Below are positions 23,800 to 35,561 of a DNA stretch of 64,000 nt, in pieces. The number at the start of each line of letters is the position of its first letter. Within the stretch, counting starts at the first letter, position 1. A program made the position numbers and the translations under genes. This DNA comes from Nicotiana tabacum. Lineage: Eukaryota; Streptophyta; Magnoliopsida; Solanales; Solanaceae. Location of the stretch: assembly GCF_000715075.1 (NCBI RefSeq), contig NC_134097.1:69473190-69537189 (forward strand), in the 5' to 3' direction. The notes beneath the pieces were generated by a model. The model did no database searches. It was not told the origin of the DNA and saw only the letters and a list, made by a program, of their open reading frames with translations.

Positions 23800-24543
23800 T
23801 ATTGTATTTTCACATGCTTTTATGAATAGCTAATTTTATTATCTAGAGTTTGATTGAACCTTTTAAAGGATGGATTCTTGTTACGTTCTAATATAATTTT
23901 ACCTTTGAATTTCTCTACGTGTTCACTACATGCTTATTTTGCGTAATTGAAGAGCTCTCAATTAATTTTGCATTTTTATTATGTATTACTTGAGAAAGAG
24001 CGCATATTTAGGTTGTTGTTGAACAATGTCACTCCCAAGGTATATGAGAGATAAATACGACATGTTTAAAATGAGATTAGAGATAAGGAAACTTTGGCGT
24101 GATCATAATGAGCGTTGAGAAAGTGCGAGCTAGCGTAATTCGAGAGAATATAACTAGTGTATTATTGTAGTTGCTCGAAAGAGAATTACAATAAGCTGAG
24201 TGCTTACGATCAGTAGATAATACTTAGGCGAAATTATAGGAGACGTAGTAGGAAGAATTCCGACAATTAGAAAAATCGTAACTCTAAGTTTTTTCAATCT
24301 TGTCTCCGGCCCGTAGTTTCTTTAGTTGATAATTTTACTAGTTTAATCTTTGTTAGTTAATTACAGAAATAAAAACCTTAATCCTTATAACTAAGATAGT
24401 TATTCGAATTTGTTTCCTTAGTAATAGTAAACAATTGTAGCTAAATCTTAATTTTTTGTGGGATTCGATTCCGAACTTTTCGATTTGATTATATTTGCTA
24501 CGGCCGTTTAGTCCATCTTATAAGACATAGTTGAGCGTGATCA
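23800..24543 (+). repeat. Old LTR of the element B family, opposite orientation
   Basis: Matches the reverse complement of the B LTRs with many differences. Examples are GGTTGTTGTTGAACAATGTCACTCCCAAGG here against GGTAGTTGTTGAACAACATC... in the reverse complement, the GCGAAATTATAGGAGAC and ATTCCGACAATTAG blocks, and the terminal GAGCGTGATCA at 24533-24543. The left border is vague. No second LTR, PBS or ORF of this copy was seen, so it is a solo or truncated relic, clearly older than B. Confidence 0.72.
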
Positions 24544-24966
24544 CATTCTCAATTAGATTATTTGAGTAGGAATTTAAGATCCACTTTGATTTTTGAGAGA
24601 GGTGAGTTCTTCAGTTTACTAATAACATGACTTTGGAGTTGATTAAACAATGGAAAGCAAAGTCAATGCAAATACAAAAAAGTTGGCTCTCGAATTACTG
24701 GAAAATAAAGTGTCGACATCTAAATTGGAAAGGAGGAGTTACTACATTTTTTTGAAAGGGATAAAGCTTTCAAAGAATATTCTAATAAATATGCCGTTGA
24801 CGTTTCGTGCTTCTATCTCGATAACACAACCAAAACAAATGGAGTACATATATAATATATTGCATAATAAATCAATAGGAAAAGGGAAGATTCAAAGTCA
24901 AAACTCCTTAATTTAGAGTTTATTTTTCATTTATTTGGTGGATGAGTGGGTGTTTAGGAGGGAGAA
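24544..24966 (+). other. Intergenic stretch with an unassigned 88-codon ORF
   Basis: AT-rich sequence. An open frame at 24650-24916 (starts MESKVNANTKKLALELLENK) has no recognised domain and no promoter or intron evidence. I list it only to account for the interval. Confidence 0.3.
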
Positions 24967-25338
24967 ATTCAAAAATAACCAGATTTATAGTGGTCATTTA
25001 AAAATAGCCACAATTTTAAAGGTAATTGAAATTTAGCCACTTTTCGTGTAAAGATAAATCTGAACGAAAATACTGTTCAAAATCCGAAAAAATACTCTCA
25101 GCATAATACACTGGAGTTCCAGTATAATATATTGGTTCAGCATAGTATACTGGAGTTTGGAGCACCTATGCTCTAGTATATTATACTAGAGCCAGCAAAA
25201 TATACCGGTCCAGCCTAATATGCTGAAAGTTCATACACAGGTGCATCGAACTCCAGTATATTATACTGTACCGATCTCTGTTGCAGCAAAATAGTGACTA
25301 TTTTTCATTGACTTGGTAAACCCTGGCTATTTTTGAAT
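24967..25338. mobile_element. MITE with AATCAAAAATAGCCAG-type inverted ends
   Basis: ATTCAAAAATAACCAG at 24967-24982 is inverted as CTGGCTATTTTTGAAT at 25323-25338, differing at one position. The 372-bp interior has no ORF and is rich in inverted motifs around CTCCAGTATATTATACTG, with four or more copies in both orientations, so it can fold extensively. A second inner inverted pair (TTAAAAATAGCCAC / GTGACTATTTTTCA) reinforces the foldback structure. The superfamily is unassigned because the target duplication is unclear. Confidence 0.7.
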
Positions 25339-26357
25339 GACCAGTCTGAAAACTGGCTAGACCATGCTATTTTGTAGTAAAAATTGCACGGGGCGACCTA
25401 TTTGGTCGCACCCATTTAACCTATACCCATTTTTTTTAAAACTTTTAACTTGTACCCACTTTTTAAATAACTTCAGCTCACTTTCTTCTCCTCTTTCTCC
25501 TCCTTCGTTTTCTTCTTCTTTCTTCTGCTGTTGTTGGTGCAGATTATTTTTTGGGTAAAATTTCTTTTAACCTGTTCGTGCATAGAATTTAAAACTTTCT
25601 TTTGTACCTTTATATGATTAAAAAAGAAATTATTTTTCATAGTTCCTTTTGTGAGTGGAAACTATCAAGATACCATTGTTAAGTGACGACGTCTTTGCAT
25701 TTTAATCGTATTACGAAGCTCATTATTTGTTTTCGCAATCAGGGATGATTAATTTGCATTTATTTACTTCTTTTTTTGGGTTGTTTTGATAAATATTATT
25801 AACGTGAAAACTGTTTCTTGTAAAGCTAAATTGAGTATGTTAGCACATAAAAATTCTTGAGCCTAGTGCTGAGATTTTACCCCAAAGATTTTAACAAACT
25901 AGCAAGTTTTTTTATGGATGGATCCCCAGCTTATTTGAGCAGATCCTATTCTAAAGCTAACTTCCAAATAACTTTGACAGTTACAAAACAAAAACTTCAA
26001 CTTTAGAGCTGAAGTTCGTCAGTTACAAAAATAAAAATTTCAGCTCTTACAAACAAAAACTTCAGCTTTAGAGTTGAACTTCAGGCCCGACTACTAAAAT
26101 ACTGAAGTTTGGATGATTGTCTTTGCTACTTCAACCCTGTATGCTAAAGTTATGCAAAAAACAAGTATGCTTGCAATTTTTTACAAATCAGGCACACGTT
26201 AAAACGTAATACAAAAAGCGCAAATGCCCCTATTTTGTCTGTCTAGGAAACCAAATTAGTGGTGGCGTGGCCCAAGCCCATAATAATGCCTAAATAATGT
26301 GCGCCACGAAAACAAAAGCGAGTCCGAAGAACGCGCCCCAATCCGAGGACTTTCCTT
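25339..26357. other. Upstream region of PGK
   Basis: About 1 kb with no gene. It contains a pyrimidine-rich CTTCTCCTCTTTCTCCTCC tract (25483-25530), and 25978-26085 with three imperfect copies of a roughly 35-bp unit, CAGTTACAAAA(C/T)AAAAA(C/T)TTCA. No core promoter element other than the TATA box near 26358 was identified. Confidence 0.55.
25978..26085. repeat. Three imperfect tandem/inverted ACTTCAGCTTTAGAGCT units
   Basis: TTACAAAA(C/T)AAAAA(C/T)TTCA(A/G)CT recurs three times, each with a partial inverted GAGCTGAAGTT. It resembles small Solanaceae foldback repeats; family unassigned. Confidence 0.55.
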
Positions 26358-26367
26358 ATTTATAAGA
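26358..26367 (+). promoter_or_regulatory. Probable TATA box of PGK
   Basis: TATTTATAAG lies about 155 bp before the start codon and roughly 85 bp before the putative 5' UTR splice donor, so transcription would start near 26390. The spacing and sequence are plausible for a plant core promoter; there is no direct evidence for the start site. Confidence 0.5.
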
Positions 26368-26444
26368 TCCTTGATCCTTGATCCTGCCAGTTAGTCACAG
26401 ACATCGTTCCGGTCATCGTATCGATTTTTCCGACGACAAAAACT

Positions 26445-26512
26445 GTGAGTCCTCAACTCTACTTAATGGAGTATTGAAGGCTTGTCTGATGTTTGTAATT
26501 TTTGGGTTTCAG
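26445..26512 (+). other. Possible intron in the PGK 5' UTR
   Basis: Donor AACT|GTGAGT at 26445 and acceptor GGGTTTCAG|ATAGAGAA ending at 26512, eight bases before the ATG. At 68 bp it is near the lower limit for plant introns. Inferred from splice signals only. Confidence 0.4.
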
Positions 26513-26520
26513 ATAGAGAA

Positions 26521-29500
26521 ATGGCGGTGAAGAAGAGTGTGGGATCACTGAAAGAAGCAGATCTGAAGGGGAAGAGAGTATTCGTGAGAGTTGATCTGAA
26601 CGTTCCATTGGATGACAACTTTAACATCACCGATGACACCAGAATCAGAGCTGCTGTACCTACCATTAAGTACTTGATGCAACACGGTTCTCATGTCATT
26701 CTTGCCTCTCATCTTGTAAGCTTTACTTTAGAAAAATATCTGTTTTTTCCTTGAATCTTGCCTTTTTATGATTGTAGATTCGGTCTGTCTTATTTAGTTC
26801 AAGTCCTTGACTATGATCTGAAGGTCTTTGCTGTCTTTCTTCTATCGATTTCTGTTCTTTGTCAAGTCCTAGATCATTGCAGCACTGATTTTGTTTATGA
26901 CCTTAAGTTTAAACAGAGTATACATGTAATTGTTCTGCGCTTGTGGATTTTCATCGTGTGCTTACAACTGCTGGTTCTTTTGTGGTTTTCTACTTTTTCC
27001 AAGGATTTAAGTTGTAAAGTGTAATGATTTTTTTGTGTTTTTTACACAGTCAGTGTAATTAACATGCTTTAACTGGTTCACTTACCATTTGTTCTGGATT
27101 ACCAATCAACACTATTGAATAGAATTACATGCAATTATCTTTCAAGGACTTAGTTCTATGCACCATTAGTGCGTAGAACTTAGACTCTTTTTCCAAATGT
27201 AGTAGCTACTAGGTGTGTGGAAAAAGGAAGAGCATATGTGAGGTAGGGGGTAAGAAGCTAAAACTCTGGCTAAATCAACATCTGGAGCTGGAATTTTGTG
27301 GCTACGCAGACATTGTATTGCATGCATAAATTTGTTCAAGGACTGGTGTTACAAGGACATTGGTGATCAGTTATCAATTTTTCCTGACTTTCTGCCAAGC
27401 CGTGATATTAGTTACCGATAATGCGTATAAGAAAACCCAAATGGAAAGGTTCTGCCTTTTATTTTCTCCAGCTTTCCTGCCAGCAACACCGACTCACCGC
27501 TATAGGGTTTGCATCCAGTCAAGTTTTGTTCCTTTTTTTTGGGTGTGTGGGGAGTGGGGTTGGGGGGGGGTGATGGTGTCTCGGCCAATTTGCATGCAAT
27601 TGGACTAGTCCACCAGATACCGGGGATATAGAAGGAATTATCTAGCTTTTTTGAGTTTGCTGAGGTTTGAACCCCCATCTTCCATGGTGCATTCCAACTT
27701 CGTTGACTGCTAGAGCACACCCTGGTTTTCCCGCTTTCTTCTTGTTTGTCTATCTTTGGTGAGTATATCCATATTTTGGCACTTAGATGTGTAAGTTCAA
27801 GAACGTTTGAAGTTGAATGGAGCACAAGTAGGAAGGGGGTGGAGAGATCTCTCGAATATCCAAATTTGAACTCTAAACATCAATATAGAGGAGAGATGCT
27901 GCACAACACAATACCAGGCGTAAATGATTCTGTGGAGATCTGTCGTCTTGGGATAAGGAGATTTGATAGCTTCAGAGTTTCTAGAAACTAGCTTTACTTC
28001 TCTTTGTGCCGAGATCTTTGGTTTGAGAAACTAACTATTACTCCCTCCGTTCCAGTTTATGTGAACTTATTTCCTTTTTGGTTCGTTTCAAAAAGAATGA
28101 CCCATTTCTAAATTGGAAACAAATTAGCTTAAATTCTCAATTCTATCCTTAATGAGAAACTTTTATAACTACACAAATAATGTGGACCCCTTTTTTAGTT
28201 GTTTAGGACCACAAATTCCAAAAATCCTCATTTTTTATTAAACTCCGTACCCAGTCAAACAGGTTCACATAAATTCCAAAGTCCTCATTGAAAGTTCTAT
28301 TAGGCTTTGTGACTCATAATCTTTGCATAGCTAATGAACCATTCTGTACAACTTCTCCTTCTGAATAATCTTTTTCCTGTGTTTTCTCTTGTTCTCTCTA
28401 TGTGTTTTCTGATTGTCTGTTGTTTGTTTTAGGGTCGCCCTAAAGGTGTTACTCCAAAGTACAGCTTAAAGCCGCTTGTGCCTAGACTTTCAGAACTATT
28501 GGGAGTTGAGGTCTGTATGCTGCTCTCTTTTTGTTCTGTGTTGACTAATTGTTTATTCTAGTCCTATTTAAAAAGGTTATTATGTGCTAATTTTACTCAG
28601 GTCAAGATAGCAAATGATTCAATTGGTCCAGAAGTTGAGAAATTGGTCGCTGAAATACCGGAAGGAGGAGTTCTGCTGCTGGAGAATGTCAGATTCTATA
28701 AAGAAGAGGAGAAGAATGAGCCCGAATTTGCCAAGAAATTGGCATCTCTTGCAGATTTGTACGTCAATGATGCATTTGGGACTGCTCATAGAGCCCATGC
28801 TTCCACAGAAGGGGTTGCTAAGTACTTGAAACCAGCTGTTGCTGGATTCCTTATGCAAAAGGTACTAATCTAAGATTTCAGGCTCTCAAATAGAGGAAAA
28901 GATGTTTATTATGCATATTTCTAGGAAGTATAAAGAATTTGAAAGTAGCTTAATTGTGCTGCCTGCACATGATTGGATGGGTTAATTGTCATTCAGCAGT
29001 TACTATATTCACATAAACTCTTTTATTGTATTGTGGTTGTCTTAATATATTTGTTGTAGTGGCTTACTCTGCATCATCAATGCTTGTAGGAACTTGACTA
29101 TTTAGTTGGAGCTGTGGCAAATCCCCAGAAGCCATTTGCTGCCATTGTTGGTGGTTCAAAAGTATCATCTAAGATTGGTGTTATAGAGTCTCTCTTGGAG
29201 AAGGTTGACGTGTTATTGCTTGGCGGAGGAATGATCTTTACTTTCTACAAGGCGCAAGGGTATGCTGTTGGATCATCACTAGTGGAGGAGGACAAGCTTG
29301 ATTTGGCAACATCTCTCATGGAGAAGGCAAAGGCAAAAGGGGTATCTCTATTGCTTCCCACTGATGTAGTGATTGCCGACAAGTTTGCTGCTGATGCGAA
29401 CAGCAAGGTTAGATCCCTAGTCTGTATAAACTGCTTTATTAGGTCAATTTTACTTTGAAGTAAGAACTAACTGCTGTTCATTTCATAAAATGTAAAAACT

Positions 29501-30142
29501 AACTGCTGTTCATATATGTTCGTTGCTTTTTGGGAGAGAAATGCTTTTTGCAGCAGTACCTTGTATTACTTCCTGGCCATGGTCTTCGCTGACTTTATTG
29601 TTTGGCCTTTTAGGTTGTTCCAGCATCTGAAATTCCTGATGGCTGGATGGGATTAGATATTGGACCCGATGCAATCAAGTCATTTGGCAGCGCCTTGGAT
29701 ACCACCAAGACTGTTATTTGGAATGGACCAATGGGTGTGTTTGAGTTTGACAAGTTTGCTGCTGGAACAGAGGTATAACATGGAGGTTTTCTCAAATCTG
29801 TGCCGTAGCTCTAAGCCATTAGGATTTAGGACTTGTTATTCTACCTTTGAATATTTCTAGTGATGCTTTGAGATATTGAAAGATATTGTATATGTTTCGC
29901 TTTGGAAATGGGGGTTGATTGCATCTAATGCCCTTTTTGTTTGCCAGGCTATTGCAAAGAAACTGGCAGAGCTTAGTGGAAAGGGAGTGACAACCATAAT
30001 AGGGGGTGGTGATTCTGTAGCTGCAGTTGAAAAGGTAGGACTTGCAGAAAAGATGAGCCACATATCAACTGGAGGAGGTGCTAGCTTGGAGCTTCTCGAG
30101 GGGAAACCACTCCCTGGAGTGCTTGCCCTAGATGATGCCTGA
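26521..30142 (+). CDS. PGK: Cytosolic phosphoglycerate kinase, six coding exons, 401 aa
   Basis: Catalyses 1,3-bisphosphoglycerate + ADP to 3-phosphoglycerate + ATP in glycolysis, and the reverse reaction in gluconeogenesis. Coding exons: 26521-26715, 28433-28510, 28601-28861, 29090-29407, 29614-29772 and 29948-30142. All introns are GT-AG and phase 0, and the joined frame has no stop until TGA at 30140-30142. The 401-residue length equals that of plant cytosolic PGK. The protein starts [20 protein letters not shown] with no transit peptide, which separates it from the plastid isoforms. Family signatures: RVDLNVP (23-29), HLGRPKG (64-70), GGSKV (199-203), [10 protein letters not shown] (320-329) and the nucleotide loop GGGDS (356-360). 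The first intron (1717 bp) holds a SINE and a MITE. The gene looks intact and is the only complete host gene in the window. Confidence 0.97.
27530..27725 (-). mobile_element. tRNA-derived SINE in PGK intron 1
   Basis: On the minus strand, GGGTGTGCTCTAGCAGTCAAC (A-box-like, about 27705-27722) is followed by GGGGGTTCAAACCTC (B-box, about 27662-27676). This is the pol III promoter layout of Solanaceae SINEs. The body ends in an A-rich stretch (CAAAAAAAAGGAAC) near 27530. Exact ends and target duplication were not resolved. It is antisense to PGK. Confidence 0.65.
28041..28285. mobile_element. Stowaway-like MITE in PGK intron 1
   Basis: Begins CTCCCTCCGTTCCAGTTTAT after a TA dinucleotide (28039-28040), the classic Stowaway (Tc1/mariner) terminal sequence. 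The other end has GTTCACATAAATTCCAAAG, an imperfect inversion of it. About 245 bp with no ORF. It lies 148 bp before the exon 2 acceptor. Confidence 0.7.
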
Positions 30143-30440
30143 GCAATATAATGCTCATGCTTTGCTCCCTTTTTTTTGTGCACATTTTGTTAGCTCTTAT
30201 GTCTGGATTTTAGTCCAGAGCGGATTTGGATCTGTAGAGTCTTGTAGGTTGGTGGATCAAACTGTAATAAGTATTTTCTGGGCCTCCATTATGTGCACTG
30301 CTGCAGTTAGCAGGGTACTGAGGTACTTCCTCTTGTGATAAGAGAATCTTCCATGGTTGATAACTTGAAATTACTAATGAATTATGTACAAGTTATCAAA
30401 TCCTTTTATTGGATTGGAGTTGCTATCTGCACCTGAGTTT
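30143..30440 (+). other. PGK 3' UTR region
   Basis: T/G-rich sequence after the stop codon, with ACTGTAATAAGT near 30260 and AATGAATTATG near 30377 as possible weak polyadenylation signals. No canonical AATAAA was seen, so the 3' end is approximate. Confidence 0.45.
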
Positions 30441-31604
30441 TTGTTTCTTTTTAGTTTTTGCCTTATCCTTTTGGCTGCTTTTGATCTGAAAAGTTGTCGC
30501 CTTTGATCTTATCTATAATATTGGTATATTATTAATTGACAGATATGCAAAAATGGAATTATTTTGACATTAATTGACAAAAAATCTTATTCCACAATAT
30601 GACGTGTGCCCCTTGAGTTAAAAGCTGGCACGTAAATTACTTGTGCCCTTCTTGTACACATCGCTTGTCTCTTCTTCCCAGGTCAATTTCTCTTATACAC
30701 TTGCAGCTTTCATCTCCCAAGACTCTCCCATAGCATTCGTCTCATACAATTTGGCAGTAAAGATCATTAAATTTTCAAGATTCAGTTCTCCTTACGATGG
30801 GTTTCCCATTTAATGTTAGATATTGAGTTAACATTTGGGAGTTCTTCTGTTGCCGGTAAATTTCTTATCTTTCTATCTAGAAATTTTGGAATTAAATATT
30901 GAAAAGTGTTTGACCTTATTAATTGACAAGTGTATTGTTTTCGATAATGTTCGCCTTTTGTAATTCCTGCTTTCCGGCGTTCAGTTCTTTGTTAGGTTCT
31001 TTGATTTCGCTACTTTTTTCATTTTCACTTGTCAAATTGTTGGGTTCTGTTTATTTTATTGTGGTGCGGAGGAAACCATTGGCTTCATGACGAGTATGGA
31101 CATGCCGCTAGCACGGTGAAACTTGGCCAGACACACAAAGCTACTTCTCCCCATTACAGGCACCCGTGTGGAAGATAAATATCGTCTGCTGGTGTGTACT
31201 ATCCGTAAAACGACTGGAAATTGATCAAATAAAAAGTTGTCGACGTTGGTAAAATGGTGCTATTGAACTCTTGTAGTTGACTTTGACGTAATTTATATAT
31301 TTTTGTAATTTATATATTTTTCTCGCCGAAGAAAAGTTATCCACTTTGAGTATTTTCTTAGATTTCAGATGTCATGTTTAATTTTTTGGGCATTGGAGAA
31401 GTTAGCAAGAACTATGTTAAAACATACTTAGTAAGTATACTTTCACTTTTCTTGTTTTTGTTGGTAATTTATAGTTTTATACTCTCTCTTCTGTACATAG
31501 GATGGCTAGAGAAATAATGCCAGTTATTTTTTGCTGCATCTTATACCTTGGCTTACTGTGATACTGTGTTTTAGTTAACCCATTAATAGGAATGTCGATA
31601 TCGT
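30441..31604. other. Intergenic interval between PGK and element E
   Basis: About 1.2 kb with no supported gene. It contains TATTAATTGACA-type short direct repeats (30525-30590) and a duplicated GTAATTTATATATTTTT at about 31290-31322. The stretch 31065-31200 is less AT-rich and could be relic coding sequence, but every frame has stops. Confidence 0.5.
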
Positions 31605-31609
31605 CATAC

Positions 31610-32526
31610 TGTATTAGTAAAAATTAGACTCGCCATGTGGGTCTATTAAATGGCGACACGTGTCAGTAAAGTTGAAGAAAAGTGAAGAATGACATGTAAA
31701 GATGATATGTGAAACACCCCCGGGACAAACATACTCGTACCGTGCCTATTAGCCTCAGAACTGATCATCATGAAATAGCCCGGATCAGGTGCGGGAGAAT
31801 ATCTCATAATTACAAATGAGGAAGGAATCAAATAATCCCGGATTATATGGGATTTACCATCATTACACCACCAGTTACAAATCAATTATTAATAAATGCA
31901 ATAAATGATTGTAACGGTCAGAACAAGGCAATCAACAGGCACAAGATTGACTCAACAGGCACGAGATTGACTCAACAGACATGGGATTGACTCAACAAGC
32001 ACAAGATTGACTCAACAGTTACGAAATTAACTCATTAGTTATGGAATTAACTCATCAATTACGGATTTAACTCATTAGTTACAGAATTCCAGCATTTACA
32101 CAGCTGTTACAAGTCTTCCAAAAGTAATGGATGGATTGAGTAAATGCTCATAATGGACCCATAATTCAAGGAAACTAGTTACTTAGATTTAGCCCAACAA
32201 ATAGACATACTTTTACCACCATTAGGGGAATCTAATTTTCTTCTCTACAATTCTATACATTGTAATTTATAGCATATTGCTCTCAAGTTAGCCATAGTTC
32301 GGTCCTTCAAGCTCTATTCGGCTCATTATCATATCAAGGATCATTCAATAAGAATTCTTTCTTCTCTGCTTTATTTTTATTATATTATTTGTCATTGAAT
32401 TTATTTCCCACTTCTCTATCACGTTGTATTAACGAAATTTTATATCTTTCGGATTGAATCGGTTGCTTGTGGCCCGTCATATAAAATTATTGCTTTGACC
32501 TTGAAAACTATTTTTTGGGGTAAACA
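31610..32526 (+). repeat. 5' LTR of element E
   Basis: 917 bp, TG...CA. It contains an array of roughly 21-bp units (31933-32090: CAGGCACAAGATTGACTCAA and variants such as CAGTTACGAAATTAACTCAT) and GCATATTGCTCTCAAG-type sequence near the end. Confidence 0.92.
31933..32090 (+). repeat. 21-bp tandem array in the element E LTR
   Basis: Seven to eight imperfect copies of (C/A)AGGCAC(A/G)AGATTGACTCAA that grade into CAGTTACGGAATTAACTCAT. The same array is at 37545-37700 in the other LTR. It lies upstream of the probable LTR promoter, so it may be an enhancer-like repeat (inference). Confidence 0.8.
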
Positions 32527-32528
32527 GT

Positions 32529-32547
32529 TTGGTTCCGTTACCGGGAA
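32529..32547 (+). other. Primer binding site of element E
   Basis: TTGGTTCCGTTACCGGGAA, two bases after the LTR. It resembles the complement of the tRNA-Asp 3' end (TGGCGCCGTTGCCGGGG, from memory) with four mismatches. The tRNA assignment is tentative. Confidence 0.6.
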
Positions 32548-33389
32548 CTCAAGCAAATTTGTTATTCATCCAAAAATAGTAACAATTTTTGCTAATATTC
32601 GCTTGTTTTCAGTTTAAACCTTCATCATGGCCAAAATTTACCAATCAACACAGTTGAGAACAACCAAGTTGGAGATGGCTTTACCATGCAAAATAAAAAG
32701 GGAAGAATAGCCATGATAATGATATGTAAGCAACAAGCAGAGAAAAATGGAGAATGTACATCGATATATTAGTACAACAATATCAGTACCAGAACTCATT
32801 ATAACGGATTTGTACGAAACAGTTCCGGAATAGGAGGTTCAGATACACCAGGTTCAAAAACCAAACCGAGGTGATTCCAGATCCGATTGAAGGAGTCAGA
32901 AGAATAACGCCTGACCTTCCCGAAACTGAGGAGTAAAATTTACATTCGATATAATACAAAAACTTCAAATAGTGGAAGACACGTTCATTCAATTGAAAGT
33001 CAAAAATAGGTCCGGAGATCAAACGGATGTGATTCTTGGGTGATCCGAATCTAAATTCAAAAATCTAAAAATAGGTCCGAGCAAAAGAGATACGAGATTT
33101 TCTTCACGGGTTGAAAAAGATCCGGATCTACCCGAACAGGTAAGGAATTACCTTACTAAATTGTAAAATTTCATAGGAGAAGAATAAAGATTAGGAGGAA
33201 CATGGGTAAAACAACCACGAGATTGCTTACAAAGATACCACACCTAACAACTGAAAAAGAAGAGATAGTTGCGGGATGGAATAGACCACAAGGAAGGAAG
33301 ATTCATTAATAACCTTGGACAATTATACAAATATTTTCGGAAGCAATCATTGAACCGAAGGCATCAGAAGCCACGAGGTTAAATGATGA
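32548..33389 (+). pseudogene. Degenerate gag region of element E
   Basis: About 840 bases where gag is expected. It begins with an ATG at 32626 (ATGGCCAAAATTTACC) but is full of stops in all frames, and no capsid or zinc-knuckle block is recognisable. Assigned by position only. Confidence 0.4.
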
Positions 33390-34330
33390 AGAACTAGAAA
33401 TTATCATTGACTTCCCAAATAGGAAGGTTTACGTTGGTCGAGACTCGACACCGAATATAAAGGTAAGTTGATTAAACTTTTACATGTTAACAAAAAGTGC
33501 TTTGCTTGCCTCCATGCTAACATAACATGTGTACCACCGGAGGTAAATGTTTATATGCTCAATATTGACCCGCGGTATAATCCGGTCAAGCAAAAGAAGA
33601 AACTAGAGTCAAATAATAAAAGATAAAATTACAGAACTTTGAAAGATCGGTTTAGTCCGAAAAGTCGAATCATTCGAACTTGCTATCTAACAACAACGCA
33701 TCATTACTTTCAAAATTCCGAGGAGAAAGATGATTGCTGGTACACCAAATTATCTTGGATGTCTCGGTAAATGCAATTTTAAATCAAGAAGATAAAGGTA
33801 CACATTCTCCTATCTATTATAAAATGCTCTTAGATACGAAAACTACATATCTACATTTTGATAAGTTGGCATTAATTGTAGTTTCCCTAAATCTAAGGCT
33901 TTATTTCAATGTCATTCAATTCCCGTAGTCACTATATTTCTATTACGCAATATTTTACATAAACATGAACTGTCAGGACGGCTAGCTAATTAGTAGTCGA
34001 ACTAAGTGAATGTGATATTATTTATCCGCCACGTACGACTATAAAATTATAAATTTAGCAGATTTCATGATTAATCTTAGCTCGAACATATTACCCGAAG
34101 CTAAAAAAAATAGCACATGTTATTTCTGGGATAATTCTCGGGATCTGGACCTTCTACACAATTAGGTCCACGAGTACTAAACTTTTCGAGTTAGGGACAA
34201 TGCTTAATGCCTATCAGGAAAAGTAGTTAGATAATTCATAAAAGTTATTTTATTACTAACAACAAAGCCGAGTATGAAGCATATGCTACAAGGCTTAAAT
34301 TAGCTTGGGGACTCAGAGCAAAAATATTGA
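33390..34330 (+). pseudogene. Pol fragments of element E (pre-RT, RNase H, second RNase H)
   Basis: Three recognisable blocks in order. (1) Around 33400-33620, FPNRKVYVGRDSTPN and later DPRYNPVKQKKK match the segment just before RT in Tat-type elements. (2) 33734-33928 resembles RNase H: SVNAILNQEDKGTHSPIYY, TTYLHFDKLALIVVSLNLRL; a relic of its end (ELSGRLA) follows near 33968. (3) Near 34255-34330, TNNKAEYEAYATRLKLAWGL matches the additional archaeal-type RNase H of the Tat branch. No YxDD block of RT lies between (1) and (2), and the gap is only about 100 bp, so most of RT has been deleted. Stops and frameshifts are frequent. Confidence 0.72.
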
Positions 34331-35561
34331 TTTAACGATTGATCAAAACCAAGAAAACTATGCAACCCAAGAAAATCGAGTCGGATGTGCTAGTCTCGGA
34401 TCTACTGTTGATATCACTAACTCTGAAAGCAACCTCGGGCTCTTATTGAGAAATATCATTTCCGGATCAAACAGTCTCGGGATCGAGCCATCCCTTATTT
34501 AGACAATCCCTGATCTATCATCAATTAGAATGAAAATGAGGTAAGCCTAACTAATTTAATTTGGAATTGGCATAATATTCATTTATTACCTATAGAATGA
34601 GACTTTATTCAAAGACAAGCATGCTCTCGATAACTCTGAGTAAGCCTCATCCTCTACTGCCTTGTTGAAGGAGAATTGTATTTGAGAATATTCAAGGCTC
34701 CAAAAGCTAAAATACCACATGGGCCAAACAAATAAAATATATGATGCGAGAAATTTATAAAGAAAGCAGTGAAAATTACTCCGATTTCGGCAACATTTTG
34801 GAACCTCCGTAGTTCCCGTCCAGAGTAACAAATATTTGATAAAAAGAGCTCCGGTACCGTCCCTATGTTGGAACTGGACCATTTGAAAGTCCATCAATAT
34901 CGAAACTAACTATCCTATTGGGGTCTATTAAACTGCAGACTGTCAAATTATGATTCCAGTGTTTGAGTTCTCATACCTCAAAACTCAAACGCTAGGGAGA
35001 TTACTTATACTTGAAGATTAGTCAATTTGACCTGACATTATAAGAAGTGACACAAGCAATTGATTGCTTTGGGAGATAGAATTCCTAAGAGTATTCTGAC
35101 ATTAATTACCATCTCAAATCAATTAGTTGTCTTGCTCATATCAAACATAAACACTTCAAACAGTGTTGAATGAGTTCTTCAAAAATACATATACTATACA
35201 AAAAGGATCGAGAACTCCATGTCAGAGTCAAGAATCCCACGATAAAAAACGAGAGTTTTACATCTAAGTCAAGAAGGTATGTAAATATGCCACCAGAATA
35301 AAGTTCACTTTGAACAAACACGTGACTTATATTCGGTCCAACAACGACCATCCAAGTTAAATATATAGGTCTTTCTTAATGGCTAATTGTATTATGACTC
35401 GGATCGATTATCCCATATATATAAATGAAAATCTCAAATATTATTTCGGACATGTGTCCCTCTCTACTTGGAAGTATGTTCATATACTCCAATTTGGATT
35501 CAAAATCCAATCAGATTAAATTTTCTCTTCAGGACAAATCGACTAAGATATATATTTATTT

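Noticed and set aside
24650..24916. 88-codon plus-strand ORF
   Set aside because: No domain or gene signals; kept only as a description of the interval.
27412..27825. 137-codon minus-strand ORF in PGK intron 1
   Set aside because: Overlaps the SINE and shows no domain.
31065..31200. Possible GRF zinc-finger exon upstream of element E
   Set aside because: A vague TSP...HPCGR-like string appears in one frame but with stops and without the CxCG pattern; too weak.
31933..32090. Possible CRISPR-like array of 21-bp repeats
   Set aside because: Units are directly adjacent without spacers, lie in an LTR and occur in a plant genome; it is a tandem repeat.
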